A stretch of DNA of 64,000 nucleotides from Actinoplanes octamycinicus. GTDB lineage: Bacteria; Actinomycetota; Actinomycetes; Mycobacteriales; Micromonosporaceae. Both the position numbers and the translations under genes were made by a program. Within the stretch, counting starts at the first letter, position 1. Every line of letters starts with the position of its first letter. Shown one piece after another: positions 32,930-41,177 of the stretch. The DNA lies in NCBI RefSeq assembly GCF_014205225.1, contig NZ_JACHNB010000001.1:2170001-2234000 (forward strand), written 5' to 3'. Below the pieces are notes generated by a model. That model saw only the letters and a program-made list of their open reading frames with translations, did not search any database and was not told the DNA's origin.

Positions 32930-34123
32930 CTATGCGGCCCGGGGCCGCCGCTTCGAGGGTCGGCCGCCGAGGCGTTCAAGGATGGCGGAGCTGTCCGGGG
33001 CGACGGCGGGCTCTTCGATGTAGTGCTTCTTGGTGATCGCCTTGTCGCCATGCCCGAGTTGAGCGGCTGCGCTGTCCGCGTCGACCTCGTTGCCGATGAG
33101 CGTGGCGACGGTCTTGCGGAAGGTGTGCGGCTTCACCCACTCCAAGCCGGCCTCGGCACGGGCCTGACGCCACTGCCGTCGGACGTTCTGCGGAGACAAC
33201 CAGGTGCCGCGCCGGGACGCGAAGATCGCATCGAACGGGTTGTCGGCAGCAGAGACCTTCCGAGCCAGGAGCATGGCGACGGCGAACCGGGGCAGGACGA
33301 GCTTCCGGAAGCCAGCCTCGCTCTTGGTCCACTCCTGCCGGAAGAACCCCTTGCCCCGTACGTAGACGATCGTGCCGCAGATGGTCACCGTTGCCTGGTC
33401 AGCGGCAAGGTTGAGGTCCGCCCACCGCAAAGCGAGGATCTCTCCGATACGGGCGCCGGTGGCCAGCATCAGGTCGACGATGTCGGCCAGGTCCCCGGAG
33501 GGTCGTGGGCCGGACTTCCCGGGCTTGGGTTGCTGCCACTCCCGGATCGCCGCACGGACTTTCTCCAGCTGCTCCATGTCGAGCGCAACCACCTGTTGGC
33601 GCGGGTTACGCAGTCGTCCGGTGTCCCGGACCGGGTTGCTCGGCAGGGCTCCGTGGCGGACCGCCAATGCGAACATCTGACCGAGAACGACCTTGGCGCT
33701 TTTGGCCGCGGAAGGACGTTCTTGAGCCACCGCTCGGAGGAACTTGTCGATGCGGCCCACGCTTGCCTCTCGGAGACGGAGTGCTCCCATAGCCGGCACG
33801 ATCGAGACCCTGACGCTGATCTCGTACCTGTCGAGGGTTTGCGGCGTGATCCGTTCCTCTGCCTTCACCTCCTCAAGCCACAGCTTGGCCAGTGTCTCGA
33901 CGTGGGTCTCCCTCGTGATGTCGTCGTCGTTGGGCGCGACGCGATCACGAAGCTTCTCCTTCAACTTGCGGATCGCGGCTGGGCTGGTGGCGTCCGTGGC
34001 CTCGACGTCGCGGATCCTGCCGTCGTAGTCGCGGAAGCGAGCCCGGGCGCGGAACCGGTTGGGCCCGATTTCCTCGGTGCGGATCGTGCCGTAGGTACCA
34101 ATGGGTAGAGGAGGTCGCGCCAC
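32930..34123 (-). CDS. int: Tyrosine recombinase (integrase)
   Basis: 397 residues. N-terminal AP2-like and SAM-like DNA-binding domains (about 1-60 and 70-170), then a catalytic domain with all active-site residues: Arg225 in TGARIGEIL, Lys267 in WTKSEAG, His333 and Arg336 in KPHTFRKT, His358 in LGHGD and Tyr368 in KKHYIEE. It integrates the element into the 3' part of tRNA-Thr and, with Xis, excises it. It lies next to attL, three bases after the xis stop, in the same operon. All key residues are present, so the element may still be mobile. Confidence 0.95.
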   Translation of the reverse strand: MARPPLPIGTYGTIRTEEIGPNRFRARARFRDYDGRIRDVEATDATSPAAIRKLKEKLRDRVAPNDDDITRETHVETLAKLWLEEVKAEERITPQTLDRYEISVRVSIVPAMGALRLREASVGRIDKFLRAVAQERPSAAKSAKVVLGQMFALAVRHGALPSNPVRDTGRLRNPRQQVVALDMEQLEKVRAAIREWQQPKPGKSGPRPSGDLADIVDLMLATGARIGEILALRWADLNLAADQATVTICGTIVYVRGKGFFRQEWTKSEAGFRKLVLPRFAVAMLLARKVSAADNPFDAIFASRRGTWLSPQNVRRQWRQARAEAGLEWVKPHTFRKTVATLIGNEVDADSAAAQLGHGDKAITKKHYIEEPAVAPDSSAILERLGGRPSKRRPRAA

Positions 34124-34126
34124 GGC

Positions 34127-34333
34127 TCAGCGCTCCGGGTCGGTCTGGACGTCGAGCCAGCGTTCGACCTCGCTGCGCCGGTAGCGCAGCGTCCTGCCAA
34201 CTCGAATGGCGCGCGGCCCCTTGCCCCGGCTGTGCCAGGCATAGAGAGTGTGCTTCGGCGTTCGGAGCCAGGTAGCGACGTCGTCCACGGTCATTAGCGG
34301 GTCGGGCCGCCATTCGGGCATGGGGTCGTTCAT
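34127..34333 (-). CDS. xis: Excisionase-like HTH protein
   Basis: 68 residues. MTVDDVATWLRTPKHTLYAWHSRGKGPRAIRVGRTLRYRRSEVERWLD is a MerR-type winged HTH of the excisionase/AlpA group that directs integrase toward excision. ATG 34333 overlaps the stop of the upstream ORF by four bases (ATGA), which supports this start over the internal ATG of MTVDDV. Co-transcribed with int. Confidence 0.85.
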   Translation of the reverse strand: MNDPMPEWRPDPLMTVDDVATWLRTPKHTLYAWHSRGKGPRAIRVGRTLRYRRSEVERWLDVQTDPER

Positions 34334-34713
34334 CGGCGGCCAGCCGGGCCGGACGGGCCACCGCGTGCACGGTTGGCGTGGTTCGCGGATGACCGGTGGC
34401 CGGTGCCGGTGTCCGGTCCGGCGTCGGGTTGTGGCACGCACGGATCAGTTGCCCTTTCGGCTGCCCGGCCCTGACCAGCCGGGGATGCGGTGACGCTGCC
34501 CCGACCTGGGTCAACGGCGCGCGTCGGCTGTCGCAACTGATTGATGTCCGACGTTGTGGAGTGGTCAAGCCGGATGTTCGCGACCGATCCGTTACGGGCG
34601 AGAGGCCGGCTGTCGACGGGGTGCCTCTGGGACTGCGGCATAGGCGTGGTGGGCCACGTCCGCCGACGAACGCTGACATATAGAGATACAGATTTCGGCC
34701 CGATTTTCGACAT
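34330..34713 (-). CDS. Small basic ORF coupled to xis, unknown
   Basis: 127 residues starting MSKIGPKSVSLYVSVRRR. It is rich in Arg, Pro, Ser and Gly with no recognised domain. Its only real support is position: its TGA overlaps the xis ATG by four bases, and third codon positions are fairly GC-rich. Its start lies in the left arm of a long inverted repeat; the other arm, read on the plus strand, would encode a similar LSKIEPKSVSI peptide. It could be an accessory gene of the int operon or a non-coding leader. Confidence 0.35.
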   Translation of the reverse strand: MSKIGPKSVSLYVSVRRRTWPTTPMPQSQRHPVDSRPLARNGSVANIRLDHSTTSDINQLRQPTRAVDPGRGSVTASPAGQGRAAERATDPCVPQPDAGPDTGTGHRSSANHANRARGGPSGPAGRR

Positions 34714-34822
34714 CAGCCTGTCGCCTCAGCCCCTTGAACAAGATCGATGCCAGGTTGAACAAGATCAGGATCAGCGACTCTGACCTGCAGGTTGTCGAAA
34801 ATCGAGCCTAAATCTGTATCTA
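34683..34822. repeat. Long inverted repeat with internal 12-bp direct repeats
   Basis: Arms of about 32 bases (34683-34720 and 34788-34822) match almost perfectly: AGATACAGATTT and CGATTTTCGACA on one side, TGTCGAAAATCG and AAATCTGTATCT on the other. The spacer of about 67 bases contains TTGAACAAGATC twice, at 34734 and 34755. AT-rich relative to its surroundings. Candidate origin, transfer or regulatory site of the island. Confidence 0.8.
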
Positions 34823-34917
34823 TTAGTGCGGGCTCTTCCGCATCTGGTGACCTCGGCTTCGACCGGCCCCGCTGACGGCGCTGACACCCGTGACGGCTCA
34901 CTCCCTCTATGAGGAGG

Positions 34918-35232
34918 ATGGCCATCCGCGCCGGTCGAACTCGGGCTCACCGATCCGTCGTCTGTGGCGCCCGACTCCACGACGTCTCGCGGGGGGTCGG
35001 GCCAGTTGGAGGTGCTTCGCCTGATGAACCGCCACTCTGTGACACAAACGATTCTGCGACCGCGACCGCCGCCGGGCACCTTCGCCGGGGCGAGGGGTCT
35101 AACGAGACCTCCAACGAGCGGTCCAACGAGGCACCCAACGAGCCGGAGCACTCGCCTGACCGCGCCCCCTTGAACACAGCACCTGACCTGGTAGATGACG
35201 GTGCGGAGGACTGGTGGACCGGAACCGACTGA
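34918..35232 (+). CDS. Possible small protein with SNE repeats
   Basis: About 104 residues from ATG 34918 (ATG 34909 also possible). The C-terminal half has a 4-residue repeat, SNETSNERSNEAPNEP, encoded by an exact 12-base period with AACGAG at 35100, 35112, 35124 and 35136, then an acidic end DLVDDGAEDWWTGTD. No family recognised. GAGGAGG abuts the ATG too closely to be a normal ribosome-binding site, and two other frames are also open, so the call is tentative. It is divergent from the int operon. Confidence 0.35.
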   Translation: MAIRAGRTRAHRSVVCGARLHDVSRGVGPVGGASPDEPPLCDTNDSATATAAGHLRRGEGSNETSNERSNEAPNEPEHSPDRAPLNTAPDLVDDGAEDWWTGTD

Positions 35233-35307
35233 TAAGAGGTATCACTTCATTAGGACCCAACATCCCGCGAGTCCACGCCCGCGCAGATTCTCCGCGGCAT
35301 GCAAAGG

Positions 35308-36198
35308 TCAGCCGACTGAGCGTCGTGGTTCCGGGGTAACGGCGGTCACGACGCTCGACATCGGCTCTCCAACCCGCATGGCCATTACGCGTCGGCCGAT
35401 CTCATCCGGCGTGGCTGCTTGATCGTCGTCGACTGGCGACCAGGAGACGAACAGCCGCCCAGCGAGGAGCACGCCTTCAATCGGGCCGTCTGGTCCGTGG
35501 ATGATGCTCGTGACGACCGGGCTCGAGGTGATCGGCTCCGGTCCGAATGCGCGCAGTACATAGAGGCGCTGAGCGATCTCGCTGGGCGGTACGTCAACCC
35601 GTCTGCGTGCGTCACGTGCCGCAAGTAGGTCTGCGCGGACCTGATCGGCCCACGGGCCTTGGATTACACCGAATTTGATGCAGAGGGCGAGGTAGACGCA
35701 CTTGAGTAGAGCGATTGACCAGCGCTTGTGCTCCGGGGTGTCGAACTCCATCTCAACGTTGCCGGCGGCCAGGATCTCGGCGTAGATCTCGTCCGACTTG
35801 CCCACCGGCAGGAGCACGTATTCGCCGTTCTCGGTCCAGCGCACCAGCATCCGGCCGGTCCGGCGCTTACCCCGCACCGTCTCTGATGCGAACCACGTCG
35901 TCAGCGCACCCTCGTACCAGTCGAGCAGGTCGGCCTCGACCCTACTGCCGAAGGAGTTGTTGCACGGCTTGCACGTCCAGGTCATCCCCTTCCCGCCGAT
36001 ACTTTCGGGCGGCACGTGCTCTTCCTCCGTTGCTTCCGGGCTGCCGCAGATCGGGCATGCGTCGAAACGCCGCGGCTGCAGTGCCTCGACCAGCTCTAGC
36101 TCGCCCTCCTCGACCGGCCCCGGCGTCTCGTTCTTCGCGTCGAGGCTTCGGCCGTTAGGAAGTTGGATGGAAATCGAGTCAGGTGCACGCTTTGCCAT
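35308..36198 (-). CDS. HNH endonuclease-family protein
   Basis: 296 residues. A zinc-bound HNH module lies near the N terminus: CPICG (Cys48, Cys51), EEEHVPPESIGGKGM (His61) and CKPCNNSFGS (Cys76, Cys79, Asn80, Asn81), the pattern of HNH_5-like nucleases. The following 200 residues are mixed alpha/beta with no recognised domain. It lies 77 bases downstream of the large PD-(D/E)XK-like gene in the same orientation, so they may form one operon. Likely a DNA-cleaving component of a defence or mobility function; unproven. Confidence 0.78.
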   Translation of the reverse strand: MAKRAPDSISIQLPNGRSLDAKNETPGPVEEGELELVEALQPRRFDACPICGSPEATEEEHVPPESIGGKGMTWTCKPCNNSFGSRVEADLLDWYEGALTTWFASETVRGKRRTGRMLVRWTENGEYVLLPVGKSDEIYAEILAAGNVEMEFDTPEHKRWSIALLKCVYLALCIKFGVIQGPWADQVRADLLAARDARRRVDVPPSEIAQRLYVLRAFGPEPITSSPVVTSIIHGPDGPIEGVLLAGRLFVSWSPVDDDQAATPDEIGRRVMAMRVGEPMSSVVTAVTPEPRRSVG

Positions 36199-36275
36199 CC
36201 AACGAGGCTATCCGCTCGACTAACGCGATGCCGATCGCAATCTTTCGCCCTTGCCCCCGCCGAAGAGGACCGTGT

Positions 36276-37853
36276 CTAACGAGAGTCAGCGCCAAGCTTG
36301 GAGTGACCCGCCCATGCTCGAGGCGCCCACCCATCCTCTTTCAGCAAAATGGCGTCCTGTATCACTCTCCAACGTCCGATCTCGTAGTCGATTGTGTCGA
36401 TTTGGAAGTGAAGCCCTTCGGCCGGCAAGTCAGGTGAGGTAATCGTATCGATCACGTCCATAATGCCCTCAGGATGCCCGTGAGCAGAGAGATACCGAAA
36501 CGATGTGGAATAGACATTAGGAATAGGAGATGGGCGCAAACAAAGCTGCTGAGGTGTACCGACTGCCCAAGTCCAATCGATGTCATCGAAAGCGGGCCAT
36601 CCCGGCGGCATCTGGACGGCAGCAGTACCTGATTGAAGTTCCTTGCGAAGGCGGTCGACTTGTAGTGCCGCCGAATTCACCCAATCCTCTGTCTTCGTGA
36701 CCTCGGAAAGGGTTGTCGCGTCGATTGGCCATTTTATTTCCAAGCACAATCCGCGCCGGTGTGGTACGTCAACAGCTACGACATCTAGGTCCCCGGCCGC
36801 AGTCCGGTCGGAGCGGCGAGCACGAATTCGTTCGGCAACTACGACACCTGGAACTCCGGTGAACCAATCCTTCCATTTGACAGCCCGCGCGCCCTGGCGC
36901 TGGCCAATCGGCCCGTAACGGTTTGGATCGTACGCGGCGCCTCGGAGGATAATCCCATCGACAACCCTGGGGGTGATCAGCGGTGGGCACAGGATTATTG
37001 CTTCTCCAACCTCAACCAAGGGTGACGTTCGGCAAGATCGCCCCGGTCGGTAGGTGAGGCGCTCAATAAGGGTTTCAGTGTGGGACGGCTCGATATCTGG
37101 CCGCAGCTCCGCGATGGTCTCGAGTAGCCGTTCTCGCCTGAGGTTGACGAGCGTCACCTCTGTGCGCTTATAAATACGGGCCGCGGCCTCGCATAGGGAG
37201 GCGAAACCCATGACCACAGACAAAATCTTTTTTGCTTGACTGATCGTCAATCCTTGGTCTAGCAGAAAAGTGCCCGGAAGGTGCCCCTCGGGGAGAGCTT
37301 GACAGTAGGCCTCGATAGCGACCTCCGCTCGTTGCGAGGACGCTTGGAGTACATCGCTCGAAGGTAGCTCCCGCGAGCTGCCTAGCCGGCTTTTGATCCA
37401 TCGCAACTCGACCGGAGTGATCTCCGGCAGGTCAACCGGAACTGACGTCGCCTCCAGAAACATGTCGGCTGCTTCGATAGCTGGGTCCCAGCACTGGCGA
37501 ACACGGAACGCTTCACCCTGGCGCCGAACCTTGTAGCCACCGGCTCGTATGGTGCCGTGAAGGTTATCGAGCCTGGCAGCCTCCAGCGCGGCGCGGCATA
37601 TCTCCAGCGCCGCTTGTTCCGTGCAAGGACCCTCGCCGAGCGGGATCTCAGCATGCCAGGTGATGATCTGAGCAAGGATCGACTCCCACGGCACGTCGGT
37701 GCGAACTCCTCGGTCGATCTCCATCGCACGAAGCCGTGTGGCGCACTGGAGCAGCAGCAGCACTCGACTCGGACCCGAGCGCCAACCGGGAAGGTCTCGT
37801 GCGACTTGACGCCGGCGACTTACGAGATCCAGCAACTCATCGTCGGGTCTCAT
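36276..37853 (-). CDS. Large protein with PD-(D/E)XK nuclease-like motif
   Basis: 525 residues from ATG 37853, which has AAGGGGG about ten bases upstream (GTG/ATG starts further up add unlikely residues). I do not recognise the full-length family. Residues about 1-300 are helical with many charged residues; residues about 340-380 read WFTGVPGVVVAERIRARRSDRTAAGDLDVVAVDVPHRRGLCLEIKW, where Asp355/Asp357 followed by Glu372-x-Lys374 fit the PD-(D/E)XK fold of restriction-type nucleases. The end is a beta-rich region. Codon use is less GC-biased than in chromosomal genes, consistent with transfer. It faces a TM-protein gene across a 193-base divergent gap. Confidence 0.6.
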   Translation of the reverse strand: MRPDDELLDLVSRRRQVARDLPGWRSGPSRVLLLLQCATRLRAMEIDRGVRTDVPWESILAQIITWHAEIPLGEGPCTEQAALEICRAALEAARLDNLHGTIRAGGYKVRRQGEAFRVRQCWDPAIEAADMFLEATSVPVDLPEITPVELRWIKSRLGSSRELPSSDVLQASSQRAEVAIEAYCQALPEGHLPGTFLLDQGLTISQAKKILSVVMGFASLCEAAARIYKRTEVTLVNLRRERLLETIAELRPDIEPSHTETLIERLTYRPGRSCRTSPLVEVGEAIILCPPLITPRVVDGIILRGAAYDPNRYGPIGQRQGARAVKWKDWFTGVPGVVVAERIRARRSDRTAAGDLDVVAVDVPHRRGLCLEIKWPIDATTLSEVTKTEDWVNSAALQVDRLRKELQSGTAAVQMPPGWPAFDDIDWTWAVGTPQQLCLRPSPIPNVYSTSFRYLSAHGHPEGIMDVIDTITSPDLPAEGLHFQIDTIDYEIGRWRVIQDAILLKEDGWAPRAWAGHSKLGADSR

Positions 37854-38046
37854 GCTCGGGAACCCCCTTCGGCCGCACAACGCGATGAAACGCCCACAGA
37901 AGTTCAGACCAATGTAGAAGCGCGCCAAGGGCGGCGCAGTCAGTTTTAGGCAGTAGATAGATGTACGGTCGTCTGTAGACGTCGCGAGGCAGCAGGCCTG
38001 CGCGACGGATCCAGCTCAACCCCCGTGGTCGATTGACGCTGGCATA

Positions 38047-38676
38047 ATGGCCGGCATGGATGAGCCGAGCCACGTCGACCATGATGACGACGACCAAGCT
38101 CGAGTAGCTCGCGCGGCGGATGAACTCGGCCTGGATGTCCCTCGTCGCTTCAAGTACCTCGGCTTAGGGCCTGACGGTAAATCTCATGCCATCTGCGAGG
38201 GAAACGCCGCCGACCTCCGGGCGACGGTGGCGATCCTGCGCCGCCTCGAAGGTAAGCCGGTCGAGGAATGTCTGACAGAACCCACGGACGCCGCGGGACC
38301 GCCGGTGGAGTGGGAGCCGCCGGCCGACTTTCACGACGCGGAAGCTTGGCTCGCCTACGTCGAGGAGCGAAGGCGGCACCCGGAATGGCCGCGGGTGTAC
38401 AACGGTGCTGGTGACTGGGCCATTGGGTTAATAAGCGCTCTCCTCGGCACCGGTGGACTCACGGGCGTTGCTTGGGCGGCTGTTTCCGCCTACAACGTAA
38501 ACCAGCGGCGGCGCATCGCGGAGTATGCCATCGATGCCGCAGAGAGGCAGGGAGCAAGGGTCAACCCCGAGGCAGTAATCCGAGCGTTCGTCGAAGGGCC
38601 ACGTGCAGTCAATCAGCTGGAGGGGGACGACTGCTCCGACAACAGAGAAGAAACCCCACACGCGGAGTCAGAATGA
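38047..38676 (+). CDS. Single-TM protein of unknown function, island cargo
   Basis: 209 residues. An Asp-rich N terminus (SHVDHDDDDQARVARAADELG) and an acidic middle part precede one hydrophobic segment, AIGLISALLGTGGLTGVAWAAV (about 126-147), and a basic then acidic C-terminal tail. ATG 38047 or 38056 could be the start. No family is recognised. Its position, divergent from the PD-(D/E)XK-like gene, suggests a functional link; a membrane-acting effector is one possibility, an inference from gene context only. Confidence 0.6.
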   Translation: MAGMDEPSHVDHDDDDQARVARAADELGLDVPRRFKYLGLGPDGKSHAICEGNAADLRATVAILRRLEGKPVEECLTEPTDAAGPPVEWEPPADFHDAEAWLAYVEERRRHPEWPRVYNGAGDWAIGLISALLGTGGLTGVAWAAVSAYNVNQRRRIAEYAIDAAERQGARVNPEAVIRAFVEGPRAVNQLEGDDCSDNREETPHAESE

Positions 38677-38986
38677 TGAGCTGACATGCTCGATATCATG
38701 CCTCTTGATATGACGCGGTGCACTGCTCCTCGTCCCGGAGCGCAAGCCGCGCGACCGCTCTCGACGCCAGCTCATGATGATGTCGACGTCAGCCGTCGAC
38801 GTACGGTTGATGATCAAGATCGGCCGAACCGCCCTTCGTCTCTAGCCGTGCGAGTTCCGGATCGGCACGAGATGCATGGTGGTGGGGGCGAAGTCGCCTG
38901 CGGACGGTCATGCCTCCGGTCAGGTCGCTCGCGCAGCGCCGTTGCGCGATCGGACTGCCAGGGTGCCGCGACGCTTCTGATCGGTC
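38677..38986. other. Gene-free stretch in the island
   Basis: 310 bases between the TM-protein gene and the DUF397 pseudogene. It holds a GTCGACGT direct repeat (around 38777 and 38792) and short AT-rich patches. I see no gene, RNA or terminator. Confidence 0.5.
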
Positions 38987-39210
38987 CTATAGGAGGTCTT
39001 CCTTCCGCACTCCCGCGATGAACGGGGCGCGCTCGCTCGGAGTGAAGAACAGGATTGGGCCGTTCGGGTCTTTGCTGTCCCGCACCGCGAAGCCGCCGTC
39101 GGGCAAGTCGGCGACCTCCATGCAGTTGCTTTTGCTGCCTGCGAACGGCTGCCCTTGCGCCACGCCAGCTCGCTCTTTTTGATGTGGCCGTAGCCCTTGT
39201 CCTCAATCAC
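38987..39210 (-). pseudogene. DUF397 gene with single-base frameshift
   Basis: Starting at GTG 39210, with AAGGAG six bases upstream, the frame reads IEDKGYGHIKKSELAWRKGS and then fails. One base later in phase the normal DUF397 core resumes: SNCMEVADLPDGGFAVRDS, FFTPSERAPFIAGV and a TAG stop at 38987. Restoring a G in the CAGGCAGC stretch near 39150 joins both halves into one 74-residue DUF397 protein. Either a true inactivating deletion or a sequence error in a G run. DUF397 proteins work with XRE partners such as the one at 39517. Confidence 0.8.
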
Positions 39211-39253
39211 TTTGTCTCCTTGGCTGCCGTAAACAACACGGGCATCAGCGCGT

Positions 39254-39517
39254 TCAGCAGATTTGGATTGAGGTGTGGCCGCACGGCAGCATGACGCGGA
39301 CCATGCTCGTCGCCACCAGCGTGCCGTCCTGCACGTCGAAATCCAGTGGCTCGGCGTTGACCGCCTCGACTGCCTCGCCGCACGTGGGGCACTCGCCATG
39401 ACTCTCGGCCCACGGTTGGTGATCCGAATGCGCCATGGCCTGCATCTGCCGTATCCGCGCGACCTCGGCCGCATGCTCCGCTGGCGTCTGCGGCGGATGG
39501 TGCTTCGGCTTAGTCAT
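39254..39517 (-). CDS. Small protein with CPTC zinc-like motif
   Basis: 87 residues. A charged N-terminal helix (TPAEHAAEVARIRQMQAMAHSDH) is followed by CPTCGEAVEAV and a late LPCGHTSIQIC; the Cys pair plus Cys-His could bind zinc. ATG 39517 overlaps the stop of the XRE gene by one base (TGATG), so the two are translationally coupled. The start of the DUF397 gene follows 43 bases later. Function unknown. Confidence 0.65.
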   Translation of the reverse strand: MTKPKHHPPQTPAEHAAEVARIRQMQAMAHSDHQPWAESHGECPTCGEAVEAVNAEPLDFDVQDGTLVATSMVRVMLPCGHTSIQIC

Positions 39518-40734
39518 CAGAGCGTCTCCCAAGGTCTCTGCGCCGGCGCTGCATACCGCCGGAGCTCCGTCACCTCGTCGCTGTGATCCTCTCGCGGAAT
39601 CGCGGTCAGCACATCCGCTGCGGCCATCGCCAGCGTGTGCACCGACCACGGCACGGTGCGGATCGCGTCCAGGGCGAGCGCTGCCGCGCCGCGGACATGC
39701 CCGGCTCGGGCGACCGAGAGCGCATAGTAGATCCGGGACTCGGCCAGCCACAGCGGCGTCTTTGCGAGGGCCTGCTCTGCCTCACGCTGGGCGCGTTCAG
39801 TGCCGGCCGGGTCGCCGACGCGCGCCTCGACGAAGATGTCGAAGTTCGCGGTTCGTGGCCCAGGCCCGGTTGGCCCGTCGTCGGGCAAGTCACCGATCAG
39901 GGCGCGCATCTCTCGAACCTGACTGCGGCCGCTGTCGATGTCGCCGGTCATCGCTGCGACTCCGGCGAGCGCGCACCGGGCCTCGAATCCGCCGAGCGTC
40001 GGCCGGTCGGTGACGGCGAGCGCCTCGGATGCTCGGTCGATTACCTGTTTGCGGCTCATGCCCTCGTAGACGCCGCGGGAGGCGGATCTGCCGAGGACGT
40101 ACGTCTCGATTTCGGGGTCGCCAGACTTGCGGGCCAGCGCAGAGGCGGTGTGGTACCAGTCGAGCGCTGGACCGTAGTGGCCTTGGTTGCCCTGCCAAAG
40201 CCCGTACAACAGGCTCAGCATCGCCGCGGCGCGAACGTCATCGGTACGATGCTCGCTGCTGAGGGCTTGCCGGACGACCAGGAGCTTCGCGCCGACGGCC
40301 GCCCCGAATTCTGTGTCGGGTGCGAGGACCAGGCGTCGCTGCATTTCGGTGATCGTCGTGTCCCAGTCCTCCGGCTGCTCGATCGCATCCAGTAGCCCGA
40401 AGCGCAGGACCTCGTCGAGGGTGGCCCGAGATGTGGTGGCGGTGATGCTGGTGGCCGCGCTGAGCATCCAGGCGATGGCGTCTCGGCGTTGCACGGCGGC
40501 TACTCCCTTCCCCTCGACGAGGGATCGGAGCGCACCATGGGCGCCCAGGGCCGTGTCGAGAGCCTCGGCGTGGTGCGGCCGGATCGGACGCCTGCCCGTT
40601 TCCAGCATGCTGATCAGGGTGCGATCCATGCCGGCACGCTTGGCGAGCCCGGCGAGCGAATATCCGGCCGCCTCCCGCAATCTTCGCAGCATCCCGCCCG
40701 GTGTCGGATTGCCGCTGTCAACACCTGTCAACAC
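39517..40734 (-). CDS. XRE-family regulator with helical (TPR-like) C terminus
   Basis: 405 residues. The N-terminal HTH reads MLRRLREAAGYSLAGLAKRAGMDRTLISMLETGRRPIRPHHAEALD (about 15-60). The remainder is all-helical with A-x-A-rich repeats resembling TPR-type sensor domains (for example YGPALDWYHTASALARKSGDPEIETYVLG). GTG 40734 is preferred: GGTGGAGGG lies about nine bases upstream. Such regulators pair with DUF397 proteins in actinobacteria. Two pairs of TGTCAACA-type repeats, one over the start and one about 100 bases upstream, look like its own operators and may also control the divergent operon at 40968. Confidence 0.82.
   Translation of the reverse strand: MLTGVDSGNPTPGGMLRRLREAAGYSLAGLAKRAGMDRTLISMLETGRRPIRPHHAEALDTALGAHGALRSLVEGKGVAAVQRRDAIAWMLSAATSITATTSRATLDEVLRFGLLDAIEQPEDWDTTITEMQRRLVLAPDTEFGAAVGAKLLVVRQALSSEHRTDDVRAAAMLSLLYGLWQGNQGHYGPALDWYHTASALARKSGDPEIETYVLGRSASRGVYEGMSRKQVIDRASEALAVTDRPTLGGFEARCALAGVAAMTGDIDSGRSQVREMRALIGDLPDDGPTGPGPRTANFDIFVEARVGDPAGTERAQREAEQALAKTPLWLAESRIYYALSVARAGHVRGAAALALDAIRTVPWSVHTLAMAAADVLTAIPREDHSDEVTELRRYAAPAQRPWETL
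40716..40733. promoter_or_regulatory. Paired TGTCAACA repeats, proximal operator
   Basis: TGTCAACA at 40716-40723 and 40726-40733, exactly one helical turn (10 bases) apart, overlapping the first codons of the XRE gene. Confidence 0.65.
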
Positions 40735-40824
40735 TGTTCGGCCCTCCACCCTGCCTGATGGATTCACCGTAGGGCTGGTGATGGTGTCCGCGCTGCCCCT
40801 GCCATCCGAATCGGTGACGGCATC

Positions 40825-40842
40825 TGTCACCACATGTCAACA
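40825..40842. promoter_or_regulatory. Paired TGTCAACA-type repeats, distal operator
   Basis: TGTCACCA (40825-40832) and TGTCAACA (40835-40842), with the same 10-base phasing as the proximal pair 109 bases away, in the divergent region between the XRE gene and the three-gene operon. Confidence 0.65.
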
Positions 40843-40967
40843 GGGGCGTACTGCACTCCCCACCGATCAGGCGACAGGCTCGGGTGTAGCGGTGGGCCGG
40901 CTCGTCGAGCGCCCCTCGTTCCCGGCCCGCCGCTGATCCAGAACTGAATCGGCGCGGAGGTGAATCG

Positions 40968-41177
40968 ATGCACAGGAAGATCCGGCGGTGGTTTCGTCGC
41001 GACCGCTGCACGTGTGGCCTGCCGTGGCCATGCATGGAGTTGCGGCTCCGGGAGATCCGCCAGCGCCCTGCTGACCCCGCTCCGGCATGGGCTGACACGA
41101 CCCAGGCCATGCCGCAGATCGGACGCCCCGGCGCGTTGACCCCCGCCCAGGTGTACCGGGCGAACAGAGGCCGATGA
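40968..41177 (+). CDS. Small CxCG-PWPC motif protein
   Basis: 69 residues, strongly basic. RRDRCTCGLPWPCMELRLREIRQ carries a CxCGxPWPC motif also present, slightly altered, in the next gene. Good start: GGAGGTGA five bases before ATG 40968. Probably a small metal- or nucleic-acid-binding protein; such proteins accompany XRE/DUF397 loci in Micromonosporaceae. First gene of a tightly coupled three-gene operon divergent from the XRE regulator. Confidence 0.65.
   Translation: MHRKIRRWFRRDRCTCGLPWPCMELRLREIRQRPADPAPAWADTTQAMPQIGRPGALTPAQVYRANRGR

Noticed and set aside
34947..35177. Minus-strand ORF with SLG/SLD repeats opposite the SNE repeat
   Set aside because: It merely reads the same 12-base repeat on the other strand; no start signal or domain.
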